Positions 52,397 through 61,727 of a stretch of 64,000 bases of DNA are shown here, in pieces. Below the pieces are notes generated by a model that was not told the DNA's origin, searched no databases, and saw nothing but the letters and a program-made list of their open reading frames with translations. The stretch is from NCBI RefSeq assembly GCF_015714725.1, contig NZ_WBKM01000281.1:1-64000 (forward strand), in the 5' to 3' direction. How positions within the stretch are numbered: position 1 is the first letter of the stretch; each line of letters opens with the position of its first letter. The DNA is from Nostoc sp. WHI. Its GTDB lineage: Bacteria; Cyanobacteriota; Cyanobacteriia; Cyanobacteriales; Nostocaceae. The position numbers and the translations under genes are program-made.

Positions 52397-53839
52397 TTAG
52401 GCTAGAAATAGGCTCTTTATTCTCCCGTCGCTAGAAAGCCTTGCATTATGTGATGTTGAAGTGCGATCGCTAGGTTCGGAGTAATCCCAAGAGTGCATTT
52501 GACGGAAAGGAAGACCCATCTTTTGGAAGACGTACTTCTCTTTCACACCAGAAGCTACAAGGTCAGGCTTCAACGCTTTGATAAATTCCTCGAATTCGTA
52601 AGCGGTAACGTCGTCATAAACGATGGTGCCGTTTTCGATGTAGTGAGTGGTACGTTTGTAATCGTCATTATGAGCGAACTCATAACCAGTACCTATCATC
52701 TTCATGCCCAAATCTTGGAAAGCTGGGACAACGTGGCGAGGACGTAGACCACCAACCATGATGGCGACAGTCTTACCTTCCAAGCGGGGGTAATACTTAG
52801 CAAGGATCGAGTCCATTGTGGGCTGATACTTGGCGATTACCTTCTCAGCGTTCGCTTGGATTGTCTCGTCAAACTTAGAAGCAATTTCCCGTAAAGATTC
52901 AGCAATCTTAGTGGGGCCGAAGAAGTTGTATTCCAACCAGGGTATACCATAAGCTTCTTCCATGTGACGGCTGATGTAGTTCATCGACCGGTAGCAGTGG
53001 ATGAGGTTCATCTTCACATTGGGAGTCATCAACATTTCGTTGATGGTGCCATCACCTGACCACTGAGCGACTACGCGCAAGCCGAGTTCTTCTAACAGGA
53101 TGCGGCTCGCCCAAGCATCACCACCGATGTTGTAGTCACCAATGATGGCTACATCATAAGGAGTACCTTCAAACTGAAGTGTACCGTCTTTCTTAGCTTG
53201 GTCGGATCTGGTGAACACCCAGTCACGAACCATGTCGTTAGCAATGTGGTGTCCCAAAGATTGGGAAACACCCCGGAAGCCTTCGCAACGCACAGGTACA
53301 ACTGGCTTGCCAATTTCTTTCGATGTTTTCCGAGCAACAGCTTCGATGTCATCCCCAATTAGACCGATGGGACATTCAGATTGAATGGAAACACCACGGT
53401 TGAGGGGGAAAAGTACATCAAGTTCTTGGATGAGCTTGACAAGTTTCTTGTCTCCGCCAAAAACGATATCTCGTTCTTGGAAATCGGAGGTGAAGTTCAT
53501 GGTACCAAAGGAGTCAATACCTGTGGTGCCGATGTAGTAGTTACGACGACCAGACCAAGAATAATAACCGCAACCTACAGGCCCGTGGCTGATGTGGATC
53601 ATGTCCTTAATAGGACCCCAGACCACACCTTTAGAACCGGCGTAAGCACAACCACGAGCGGTCATTACACCAGGAAGGGATTTGATGTTAGACTTAACGC
53701 CGCAGTCGGACTTACCTTCTTCGTATACGTTTAAGTGTTTTTCGCGCTTTTTAGCAGCTTTTTCTGGGTAAGCACTGAGAACTTCTTTAATCAGTTCTTT
53801 TCTTTCTTCGATGATGTTTTGGTTTTCTGGAGGTGTCAT
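52397..53839 (-). CDS. nifD: nifD 5' segment, MoFe protein alpha subunit (interrupted)
   Basis: Residues 1-454 are real NifD: cluster ligand regions TARGCAYAG, GPVGCGYYSW, SECPIGLIGDDI and the FeMo-cofactor cysteine region around NLIHCYRSMNYI; ends FRQMHSWDYS at the 11-bp repeat. The following residues EPSDRTSTSHNARLSSDGRIKSLFLA come from the excision element and would be replaced by GPYHGYDG... after excision. Without excision the protein lacks the normal last ~50 residues and nifK is not joined. ATG at 53839. Confidence 0.97.
   Translation of the reverse strand: MTPPENQNIIEERKELIKEVLSAYPEKAAKKREKHLNVYEEGKSDCGVKSNIKSLPGVMTARGCAYAGSKGVVWGPIKDMIHISHGPVGCGYYSWSGRRNYYIGTTGIDSFGTMNFTSDFQERDIVFGGDKKLVKLIQELDVLFPLNRGVSIQSECPIGLIGDDIEAVARKTSKEIGKPVVPVRCEGFRGVSQSLGHHIANDMVRDWVFTRSDQAKKDGTLQFEGTPYDVAIIGDYNIGGDAWASRILLEELGLRVVAQWSGDGTINEMLMTPNVKMNLIHCYRSMNYISRHMEEAYGIPWLEYNFFGPTKIAESLREIASKFDETIQANAEKVIAKYQPTMDSILAKYYPRLEGKTVAIMVGGLRPRHVVPAFQDLGMKMIGTGYEFAHNDDYKRTTHYIENGTIVYDDVTAYEFEEFIKALKPDLVASGVKEKYVFQKMGLPFRQMHSWDYSEPSDRTSTSHNARLSSDGRIKSLFLA
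52477..52487. other. nifD element attachment repeat, nifD 5'-side copy
   Basis: CGGAGTAATCC, identical to 16267-16277. Overlaps the codons D-Y-S of NifD. Confidence 0.95.
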
Positions 53840-53989
53840 ACTTAGCCTCTGTGACTCGTAAGGATCGGGGCATAGGGGGACTAGGAGTCCCCTCTAAGGT
53901 TAGGGGGGAAATGGAAGGGAGAAGGTAAAAGGGAAGATATGAAACTCTTCCTTTTTCCTTGTGCTAAAGCATTATTTCTTAGCAGCGAA

Positions 53990-54883
53990 TTATACTACAG
54001 GAACTTCAGCAGCACTCTTGCCAATCAACATTGCAGCATTTTCTTCGCTTTCGAGAACACCAAATTCAATCAACAACTCTTCTAACTCTTCCATCTCAAT
54101 AGGTGTGGGGATGGTGAGATTCTTGTTCTCGATAATCTTGGTGGCTAATGCGCGATATTCTTGACTTTGATTGCTATCAGGTGCGTACTCGTTCACGGTC
54201 ATCCGACGCAATTCTGCGTGTTGAACAATGTTGTCACGAGGTACGTAGTGAATCATTTGGGTGTTCAAGCGTTTTGCCAGGGTTTCGATGAGATCGATTT
54301 CCCGGTCAACGTTACGGCTGTTACAAATCAGACCACCCAAACGCACGCCACCAGTGTGAGCATACTTGAGAACACCACGAGCGATGTTGTTAGCAGCGTA
54401 CATCGCCATCATTTCACCTGATGTAACGATGTAGATTTCTTGGGCTTTGCCTTCACGAATAGGCATAGCAAAACCACCGCACACAACGTCACCCAATACG
54501 TCGTAGGATACGAAGTCAACGTCTGTATAAGCACCGTTTTCTTCTAAGAAGTTGATGGCGGTGATGATACCACGACCAGCACAACCTACTCCGGGTTCTG
54601 GACCACCAGATTCTACGCAACGAACGTCCCGGAAGCCGGTCAGCATTACTTCATGGAGTTCTATATCTTCTACTGCACCACGTTCAGCAGCCAATTGAAG
54701 AACGCTTGTTTGAGCCTTGCTGTGCAGCATCAAACGGGTGGAGTCAGCTTTAGGGTCGCAACCGACGATGAGGATGCGTTGACCCATTTCTGCCATAGCT
54801 GCTAAGGTGTTTTGGGAAGTGGTAGATTTACCAATACCGCCCTTACCGTAGAAAGCTATCTGTCTAATTTTTTCGTCAGTCAT
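53990..54883 (-). CDS. nifH: NifH, nitrogenase Fe protein
   Basis: 297 aa. Walker [15 protein letters not shown], [4Fe-4S] cysteines in VGCAGRG and [10 protein letters not shown], switch region [11 protein letters not shown]. Normal length for cyanobacteria. Reduces the MoFe protein with ATP. Followed by nifD after 150 bp. Its promoter lies in the 54884-55180 spacer. Confidence 0.98.
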
Positions 54884-55057
54884 GATTCGTGTTATCCTGC
54901 AATTGATTGGTGGGTTTTTTGGGTTTTTTGGCTCTCACACCTGTTGAGCTACAGCAGTGAGGGTATGTAGAACGATGCCGGGGGCGATCGCTCTACAGCT
55001 AAAATGATCGAAAGTAAGTACATATATTTCCTGGCTAAATTTTTTTTCTTTTGTCCC

Positions 55058-55085
55058 TAGTCATTAGTCAAATTACTAATGACTA
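55058..55085. promoter_or_regulatory. stem-loop between glbN and nifH
   Basis: TAGTCATTAGT (55058-55068) / ACTAATGACTA (55075-55085), perfect 11-bp stem with a six-base loop. On the nif strand it is after glbN and upstream of nifH, and could limit read-through or mark an mRNA processing end. GCGATCGC lies nearby at 54985. Confidence 0.6.
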
Positions 55086-55179
55086 AGAGATTACGCAATT
55101 TACAAATACGTCATAATGTGTTTCAGCTTGAAAAACTAAATAGGACTTGATTTTGTCAACAATCAATGCACAAATCCTA

Positions 55180-55536
55180 TTACTTGTTCAAAATAGCGCC
55201 CTTTAAATTTGAGACGCGCTCTAGTGCAGCTTTGGTGTCTTCTGCTGACTCTCCACGCACAGCCATTGCTTCACCCAGATGCGTGGCGATCGCATCGAAG
55301 TGTGGTTGCTGTAAATTCATTCCAGCGTGGGTTTTGTCCATTGGACGACCGGTGTATTGCTTTGGCCCCTCAAATATTTGAGATAAGAAAGCAACTAGAT
55401 GATTACGTTGCTTGACCATATCTGTACCAGCAAAAATGGGATTGAGGAGGCTGTCTGTGGCAATGCGTTTGTGGAGTTCATCTACTATTTGTTCAAGAGC
55501 CGGTTGTCCGCCAAGTTTGTCGTACAATGTACTCAT
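55180..55536 (-). CDS. glbN: cyanoglobin GlbN, truncated haemoglobin
   Basis: 118-aa TrHb1-type globin: MSTLYDKLGGQPALEQIVDELHKRI (A/B helix), FAGTDMVKQRNHLVAFLSQIF (B/E helix), and KTHAGMNLQQPHFDAIATHL with proximal His. Known to lie between nifU and nifH in Nostoc commune, where the globin is induced under nitrogen starvation; the same order is seen here. Presumed O2 or NO handling near nitrogenase. Confidence 0.95.
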   Translation of the reverse strand: MSTLYDKLGGQPALEQIVDELHKRIATDSLLNPIFAGTDMVKQRNHLVAFLSQIFEGPKQYTGRPMDKTHAGMNLQQPHFDAIATHLGEAMAVRGESAEDTKAALERVSNLKGAILNK

Positions 55537-55760
55537 ATCCTGTTCCTTTGAAGCGAGTTGGATGATGAAATTCGCAAGTAGGTTGCTTAATCTATGAAGC
55601 CTATATGCTGTTAGCCGTAATAGCTAATTTAGCTATCGGTTGTCGGTAGGATTGAAGCATTGATGAGAAGACAATTATGTGGTTCAAATCCTACTTTCTG
55701 TTCCTGGCTGAATGCATATTAGGGCGTATTTGTAGAGTACGTTAAGTCCTACAGCAATTC

Positions 55761-56660
55761 CTAAACTGCTTCGACTACAAGGCTCTTGCTGACACGATCT
55801 TGTAATCTGGCTTCGATCGCAATTTTCAGAGTTGCTGTACTACTAGAACAGGAACCGCAAGCACCTTGCAGTACAACTTTAACGCGATCGCCTTCAACAT
55901 CATAGAGTTCTACGTCTCCCCCGTCAGCGATGAGTACGGGTCTGACTTCTTCATCGAGAACCTTTTGAATTAGAGCAATTTTTTGGACGTTGGTTAGCGA
56001 TCGCTCTTTAGATGTAACAATTTCTGTGGCAACTTTTACGCCATAGTTGTTGAGGTCAGGTGAGGCGTATTCCTGTTGAACTGATTTGATTATATCATCA
56101 ATGTTCGCCAGACAGGAACCGCATCCGCCACCAGCTTTTACATAATTTGTTACTTGTTCAGCATCCGTGAGATGATTTTCTAGAATGACGCGGCGAATTT
56201 TGGACTCGCTGATTCCAAAGCAACTGCAAACTAACGCGCCTTCATCGTCATCATCATGGCTAGCTAGAGGTATACCACGATAATTATAGATAGCGGCTTC
56301 TAACGCTTCTTGTCCCATGACAGAGCAGTGCATTTTAGCTTCTGGTAAACCACCCAGGTAATCTGCAATGTCTTTGTTGGACACTTTCAGAGCTTCATCT
56401 AAGGTTAAACCCTTGATCATTTCGGTTAATGCACTAGAAGATGCGATCGCACTAGTACAACCAAAGGTTTGAAACCGAGCATCTAGAATCTTATCAGATT
56501 CAACTTCAACTTTGAGGTGCAATCTCAGAGCATCGCCGCAAGCAATGCTACCGATTTCTCCCATTGAAACCTTAACCCCAGTTTCGCCCGTTTCTTCGAT
56601 TGCTCCCTGATTTTTGGGATCGTAAAACAGTTCTAATACTTTATCAGTGTAGTCCCACAT
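55761..56660 (-). CDS. nifU: NifU, Fe-S cluster scaffold
   Basis: 299 aa with three parts: IscU-like N-terminus (GDALRLHLKVE, FQTFGCTSAIASSSALTEM, MHCSVMGQEAL), central Bfd-type [2Fe-2S] domain (VCSCFGISE...GGGCGSCLANI) and C-terminal Nfu domain (CGSCSSSTATLK). Assembles clusters for nitrogenase with NifS. Normal full length. Confidence 0.97.
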   Translation of the reverse strand: MWDYTDKVLELFYDPKNQGAIEETGETGVKVSMGEIGSIACGDALRLHLKVEVESDKILDARFQTFGCTSAIASSSALTEMIKGLTLDEALKVSNKDIADYLGGLPEAKMHCSVMGQEALEAAIYNYRGIPLASHDDDDEGALVCSCFGISESKIRRVILENHLTDAEQVTNYVKAGGGCGSCLANIDDIIKSVQQEYASPDLNNYGVKVATEIVTSKERSLTNVQKIALIQKVLDEEVRPVLIADGGDVELYDVEGDRVKVVLQGACGSCSSSTATLKIAIEARLQDRVSKSLVVEAV

Positions 56661-56663
56661 ATT

Positions 56664-56773
56664 ATTAAGTGCTGAGTGATGAGTGCTGAGTGATGAGTGG
56701 GGAGTGGGGAGTGGGGAGTAGGGAGTAGTAAATTCTTTATTCCCTACTCCCTACTCCCTATTCCCTACTCCCT
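56664..56773. repeat. STRR region between nifS and nifU
   Basis: GAGTGCTGAGTGAT repeats, then GGGGAGT/GGGAGTA and CCCTACT heptamers in opposite directions, able to pair into a hairpin. Same type as 14281-14332. Confidence 0.85.
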
Positions 56774-57980
56774 AGCGATGTGCCAGTGCTTGCTCTTGTT
56801 CTTGCAGCCAACCCGCATTATCATTTTTGAAGGGTGAGAGGGCGCGTAAACGTTCTACAATACTGGGCATTACCTCTATCACTTGATCGATTTCGGCTTC
56901 TGTGGTGTAGCGACAAAGGCTGAAGCGAATGGAACCATGCAAAGTTGTGTAGGGTAAGCCCATTGCCCGAAGGACGTGGGAAGGTTCCAGTGAGCCGGAG
57001 GTGCAAGCAGAACCGGAAGATGCACAAATACCGTATTTATTCAAGGATAGTAAGATAGCTTCACCTTCAATATACTTGAAGCCGATATTTGTGGTGTTTG
57101 GCAATCTCTGCGTAGTGTCACCATTAACGACACAATCGGGAATTGTAGCGAGTAAAGTTTGTTCGAGGCGATCGCGCAGTCTTCTTTCTCTTTTGGTCGC
57201 TTCTTCTAAGTGTAACAGTTCCAGTTGGGCAGCTTTGCCCAAGGCAATAATTGCTGGAACATTCTCAGTTCCCGCCCGACGCCCGCGTTCTTGGTGTCCG
57301 CCAATCATGAAGGGACGGAACCGAACCCCGCGCCGGATATACAAAGCCCCAATTCCTTTCGGCCCGTGCAGTTTGTGACCAGACAGGGTTAACATATCCA
57401 CGGTGCTAGTCTTCATATTCAAGGGGATTTTTCCCACTACTTGCACCGCATCTACATGGAAGATAGCGCCATATTCTTTAACGCGCAACCCAATCTGCTC
57501 AATCGGGAAAACTGTGCCTGTTTCGTTATTAGCATACATAATTGTCACCAGGGCGGTGTTACCCGTCAAGGAAGCTTCTAGTTCATCTAGATCCAACTGC
57601 CCTTGATGATTTACTGATAGATAGGTAACAGTGTAACCTTGGGTTTCTAATTGTTTGCAGACATTGAGTACTGCTGGGTGTTCAACTTGGGTGGTGATAA
57701 TGTGCCGCTTTTCTGGTTGCGCCAACAGTGCGGCTCGAATCGCCGCGTTATCTCCCTCAGTACCGCAACTTGTGTAGACAATTTCTGACTCATCGGCTCC
57801 CAGGATAGCTGCAAGTTGTTCTCTTGCTGTTCTCACTGCTTTACCGACTTGCCCACCAAAGCTATGCATACTAGAGGGATTGCCGTAATAGTCTGTGAGG
57901 TAAGGTAGCATTACCTCTATAACTTCTGGGTCTACCTTAGTGGTGGCATTATTATCGAGATAGATGCAGTTCTTTTGCAT
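56772..57980 (-). CDS. nifS: NifS, cysteine desulfurase
   Basis: 402 aa PLP enzyme. LSGHKLHGPKG holds the PLP lysine; ICASSGSACTSGSLEPSHVLRA holds the catalytic Cys; YLDNNATTKVDPEV opens the fold. Supplies sulfur to NifU. Its 3' end is next to the STRR region. Confidence 0.97.
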   Translation of the reverse strand: MQKNCIYLDNNATTKVDPEVIEVMLPYLTDYYGNPSSMHSFGGQVGKAVRTAREQLAAILGADESEIVYTSCGTEGDNAAIRAALLAQPEKRHIITTQVEHPAVLNVCKQLETQGYTVTYLSVNHQGQLDLDELEASLTGNTALVTIMYANNETGTVFPIEQIGLRVKEYGAIFHVDAVQVVGKIPLNMKTSTVDMLTLSGHKLHGPKGIGALYIRRGVRFRPFMIGGHQERGRRAGTENVPAIIALGKAAQLELLHLEEATKRERRLRDRLEQTLLATIPDCVVNGDTTQRLPNTTNIGFKYIEGEAILLSLNKYGICASSGSACTSGSLEPSHVLRAMGLPYTTLHGSIRFSLCRYTTEAEIDQVIEVMPSIVERLRALSPFKNDNAGWLQEQEQALAHR

Positions 57981-58074
57981 TGTTGTCTTTAATTACGAAT
58001 TACGTTAGCGAAGCAGTAGCGAGTCTTCTCCCAAAAGGAGACGTTTCACGAACGAGCGTCATTACGAATTATTT

Positions 58075-58164
58075 AGGACTGACGCAAAATTGTCTCAAAA
58101 ACCTGATTTGTCGTAGTGTTAATTCATGAATTACCACTATTGTAGAACTTTTTTGCGTAAGTCT
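58075..58164. repeat. 90-bp inverted-repeat element after fdxN
   Basis: Ends AGGACTGACGCAAAA and TTTTGCGTAAGTCT, related to 6542-6633. Central AATTCATGAATT palindrome. Ends 7 bases after the fdxN stop on the minus strand. Confidence 0.75.
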
Positions 58165-58170
58165 TGTTAT

Positions 58171-58524
58171 TTAAGCTTCAGATCCCACTGATTGGGGTTG
58201 ACGCTTTTGTAACTGTTCGGAGTATTTCTGGGAATAGCAGTTAAACCAACGTTCCCAGTAATCTTGTTTATTTGTTAATTTAGCAACTACGCGGTTGTAA
58301 TTGGTAAACCAGCCTTCCCAGTAATCGCTAGGCTGCTTAACGCAACCGTCGCAGGTGGGACAACCAGCTTTACACTGAGGCATGGTATGAATGCTACCAA
58401 CGCAGTTTGTACAAAGTTCAGAGTCAATCCAATGTTGTCCTTCAGCTATCTTAATTGCACCAGTGGGACATACAGATAGACAGAGATTGCAGGAAATACA
58501 CTGGCTAGTAATTTTGTAAGCCAT
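58171..58524 (-). CDS. fdxN: FdxN, bacterial-type ferredoxin of the nif operon
   Basis: 117 aa, two [4Fe-4S] type cysteine groups: CISCNLCLSVCP and CTNCVGSIHTMPQCKAGCPTCDGC. Starts MAYKITSQCISCNLC. The gene is uninterrupted here: no fdxN element. Lies between nifB and nifS as in related genomes; needed for nitrogenase cluster assembly or electron supply. Confidence 0.95.
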   Translation of the reverse strand: MAYKITSQCISCNLCLSVCPTGAIKIAEGQHWIDSELCTNCVGSIHTMPQCKAGCPTCDGCVKQPSDYWEGWFTNYNRVVAKLTNKQDYWERWFNCYSQKYSEQLQKRQPQSVGSEA

Positions 58525-58648
58525 GATTATTCTCCTTTTTTGGAAGTGGGGAATGGTAAATGTAGCCCTGTCAAGGTGATATATCGCTTAAATTTCATAT
58601 TCATTCAAACAAAATCTTCACTTGTTCTTTTAGAATTTTGAAAATTCC

Positions 58649-58956
58649 AAGTTCAAAGGTGCAACTTCCGAGTTCAAAGGCTCAACTTCCGAGTTCAAAG
58701 GCTCAACTTTCGAGTTAAAAGGTGCAACTTTCGAGTTAAAAGGTGCAACTTTCGAGTTCAGAGGCTCAACTTCCGAGTTCAGAGGCTCAACTTCCGAGTT
58801 CAGAGGCTCAACTTCCGAGTTAAAAGGCTCAACTTCCGAGTTCAAAGGCTCAACTTCCGAGTTAAAAGGCTCAACTTCCGAGTTAAAAGGTGCAACTTCC
58901 GAGTTCAGAGGCTCAACTTCCGAGTTAAAAGGTGCAACTTCCGAGTTCAGAGGCTC
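58649..58956. repeat. 21-bp tandem repeats, 14 full copies plus a partial one
   Basis: Unit GAGTTCAAAGGCTCAACTTCC with variants GAGTTAAAAGG and GGTGC. Exactly 21-bp periodicity between 58649 and 58943, so one frame stays open on the minus strand as NSEVEPL heptads, probably by chance. Sits in the spacer between fdxN and nifB. Confidence 0.92.
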
Positions 58957-58959
58957 GTA

Positions 58960-59105
58960 AACGTGAGTTCGACAAGTCTTATTTGACCTCTCCCCCAGCC
59001 CCTCTCCGACGCGGAGAGGGGAGCAAAAAGCTGAATTTTTTGTTGCTCCTCCCTTTCCGTTTCGGAGAGGGAGGCTGGGAGGGAGAGGTTCATCGAACTC
59101 ACGTT
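58960..59105. repeat. 146-bp inverted-repeat element downstream of nifB
   Basis: Perfect 13-bp terminal inverted repeats AACGTGAGTTCGA (58960-58972) and TCGAACTCACGTT (59093-59105), with inner CCTCTCCCCCAGCC / GGCTGGGAGGGAGAGG arms. Could form a long hairpin between nifB and fdxN. Confidence 0.85.
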
Positions 59106-59191
59106 AATAAACACAAAACTCACCTTGACAGCGCTATTGGTTAAGTGGGGAGTAGTGAATATTGAAATTTCCTACTCCCTACTTCCTATTC

Positions 59192-60676
59192 CTAATTCCC
59201 TAATTCCTTAACGTATTGCTCGTAAAACTCCAAAGCAACCTTTTCAATCACGTCGTAAGATTCAACAGTCTGTATTCCAGCTTCTTGCAATTTTTCTTGA
59301 GGACAGTTACCAATCTTGGAGACTAAAACTGCTTTGCAATCTGCGATCGCTTTCATAATATGCTCAAAGGAAGCTTCTTCGCTGTATCCACCTTGGCAGT
59401 ATTGGTCAATTTTGCGATGACCGACAAAGCGAGCATCGTTTCCATCCACTTCGTAAATTTGGAATTCTTTGGCATGACCGAAGTGCTGGTTAACCAATCC
59501 GCCGCCTTTGGTTGCTACTGCAACGAGGATTTTCGGACTGTTGGCAAATTTCTTGCCAGCAAGCGCCTTGTCTTTAGCTACTTTCAGTTCTTCTTTAAAC
59601 TTCTCAATCCCTTCGTGAACGGTAGCGCGTTGTTCCATGTCATATTCTGGAGCCATTTCCAAGAATTTCTCTTTGGAAAACTCCTGACTGCGGTCTTCTC
59701 CCAATAACCCGACTGCATCGGCGCGACACTGGCGACAGTGACGCATCATTTTCATGTTACCAGAGCAATTGTCTTGAACTTCTTTGAGTTCTTTAGGTGT
59801 GGGGCCGCGTTGACCAATTAAACCGAAGTGTGTGCCATGTTCTGGTGCAGAAATCAATGGCATGATGTTGTGCAAGAATGCACCTTTCTCACGAATGACT
59901 CGATTCACTTCGACTAAGTGATGGTCATTAATTCCGGGAATCATCACCGAGTTAACTTTGCACAAGATGTCCGCATCTTTGAGGGCTTGCAATCCTTCCA
60001 TCTGTCTTTCGTGGAGAATTGTCGCGCCTTCAATGCCTTTATAACGCTTGCGTCTGTAGTGAACCCAAGGATAAATCTTAGCACCGATCTCTGGATCTAC
60101 CATGTTAATGGTGATCGTAACGTGATCTATATTTAATTGTTTAATGCGATCGATGTAGTCGGGCAGCATTAAACCATTAGTTGATAAACACAGCTTAATA
60201 TCTGGTGCTTGCGCTGCAATCAACTCAAATGTGCGGAAAGTCTTTTCGGGGTTCGCCAGAGGGTCGCCAGGGCCAGCAATTCCCACAACTGTCATTTGAG
60301 GAATCTTGCCACCAATGACCAAAGCTTTGTGTGCAGCTTCTTCTGGGGTTAGCAATTCGCTAACTACTCCAGGACGGCTTTCGTTAGCGCAATCATATTT
60401 GCGGTTGCAATAGTTGCATTGAATGTTGCAAGCTGGAGCAACTGCAACGTGCATCCGGGCGTAGTGGTGATGAGCGTCTTCGCTGTAGCAGGGATGTTTA
60501 GCAATGCGTTCTTGGAGTTTTTCGTCCCTTTCCACTGTGGCGCTGCTGGTGCTGTCGCAACCGCAACCACCTGATTTTGCTTGGGTTGTTGTCGATTCCG
60601 TGGCGGGGGAGTTGAGGAGTCGTGTAGACGGTGATGTCATTGAGTTTCGCAAAAGGTCGGTGGACTTGGCTGCCAC
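59192..60676 (-). CDS. nifB: NifB, radical SAM FeMo-cofactor core synthase
   Basis: 494 aa. Radical SAM motif ACNIQCNYCNRKYDC (about residues 82-96), GIAGPGDPLANPEKT, then the C-terminal NifX/NafY-like domain KILVAVATKGGGLVNQHFGHAKEFQIYEV (about 390-480). Makes NifB-co from clusters supplied by NifU/NifS. First gene of the operon; ATG at 60676. An N-terminal stretch (TQAKSGGCGCDSTSS) precedes the domain. Confidence 0.97.
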   Translation of the reverse strand: MAAKSTDLLRNSMTSPSTRLLNSPATESTTTQAKSGGCGCDSTSSATVERDEKLQERIAKHPCYSEDAHHHYARMHVAVAPACNIQCNYCNRKYDCANESRPGVVSELLTPEEAAHKALVIGGKIPQMTVVGIAGPGDPLANPEKTFRTFELIAAQAPDIKLCLSTNGLMLPDYIDRIKQLNIDHVTITINMVDPEIGAKIYPWVHYRRKRYKGIEGATILHERQMEGLQALKDADILCKVNSVMIPGINDHHLVEVNRVIREKGAFLHNIMPLISAPEHGTHFGLIGQRGPTPKELKEVQDNCSGNMKMMRHCRQCRADAVGLLGEDRSQEFSKEKFLEMAPEYDMEQRATVHEGIEKFKEELKVAKDKALAGKKFANSPKILVAVATKGGGLVNQHFGHAKEFQIYEVDGNDARFVGHRKIDQYCQGGYSEEASFEHIMKAIADCKAVLVSKIGNCPQEKLQEAGIQTVESYDVIEKVALEFYEQYVKELGN

Positions 60677-61727
60677 TGTGGGAGATGCTGTTGCTAATGT
60701 CTATGCCCAGGAATTGAAGTCGCGTCTTCCACACTGCCTGCAAACGCCTGGGTTTGGGCGACTTGTTTTCAAGTAATGCAGGGATAAATCTGGTTCTTCG
60801 GCTGGTGTGTCAACGTTTGGTTCTTGGGTAGAATTTGTGCTTACAGCCGCGACTTCTATTCACTTTTGGCATAGTGCTATGTCATCCCTCCACTCACTCT
60901 TCGCTTCGTTTTGTTTCAGAGCGTTAAGTGATTGGCGATATATGATTTATATCAGCCGTCTCTAGCCAGATGTTGCGTCTATCTAGGCTAGAATTTATTG
61001 GATTTATTACGGTTGTACTCAAGTAATAAAAACCCTAATTCTTCAAGCATTACAAGAATTAAAAAAGTTTTTTTCGGGTAGGGGTTCTAGTATTTTTTGG
61101 TTGGGGTTCGAGTATTTATAGATAGGGGTTCAGGATTTTTTTGTACTCAGTCAAAACCCAAACCCAGTAAAGACTTTAGCCTACTTTAAACTGGTTTTGA
61201 GCTATCTAAATGTGTACTCAGGCTAACCTCAAATCCCGTCAAAAGCAATAAATGCCAAGGATTTGAGGGTGAAAACTGGAGTAGTCTATATTGTTCTACC
61301 CCAGAAAAAAAGCGAAACTCAATTCTGTATCTAACATATCATTTTTTTGAGGGTAAAAATGCAATTTATATTTTTTTAATTTTTGCTTTGACAATCATAT
61401 TCAATTGTGGTTCTAACTCTTATCTCGTAAGCCATATAAGCTGCTGTAAGTAGATGTGTTGCTGCACATATTTTTCAAAATATCTAACTTTCCAGTCCTT
61501 TTTTTTATTCCCACAATCAGGAGATGGGTAGGAAAGTCCAGATTTTGTGTTTAAGAGAAACAACAAACTATAATCTAACATGATTGTGCGATCGCAATCA
61601 ATTTTCTTAATTGCTCATTACGAACCTTAGCGATGCCTACGCTACGCGAACGGCGGGCTATCGCCAACGCTCTTTGTTGCCGGTACTATTTAGCTACAAT
61701 TAAACCAAGTGTGGAAAAATCTTAGTT
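60677..61727. promoter_or_regulatory. nifB upstream region with 22-bp spaced repeats
   Basis: No gene. GGGGTTC units occur at 61081, 61103 and 61125, exactly 22 bp apart, followed by AGTATTT or similar (61081-61146). The nifB promoter should lie in 60680-61000. HIP1 site near 61590. AT-rich elsewhere. Confidence 0.6.

Larger units (their letters stand above)
16267..52476. mobile_element. nifD excision element, 36,210 bp
   Basis: Bounded by identical 11-bp repeats at 16267-16277 and 52477-52487, with xisA at the nifK-proximal end. Its removal rejoins nifD in frame (codon TCC 454, then GGT). Larger than the 11-kb Anabaena PCC 7120 element (recalled). Cargo runs from xisA to a SLATT-domain gene and includes an orange carotenoid protein, kinases, PPK2, tRNAs and many toxin-antitoxin genes. 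No phage structural genes and no plasmid replication gene were recognised. Confidence 0.95.

Noticed and set aside
52397..52476. Native C-terminus of NifD (EPSDRTSTSHNARL...)
   Set aside because: It starts exactly at the 11-bp repeat and the family-like end is found at 16118-16277, so it is read-through into the element.
58171..58524. fdxN excision element
   Set aside because: fdxN is a complete 117-aa frame with both cysteine groups and no interruption; no XisF-like recombinase seen.
58630..58845. Protein of NSEVEPL heptads on the minus strand
   Set aside because: The frame stays open only because the DNA repeat is 21 bp long; no usable upstream region, and the repeats continue beyond the frame with the same pattern. 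Treated as a DNA repeat.
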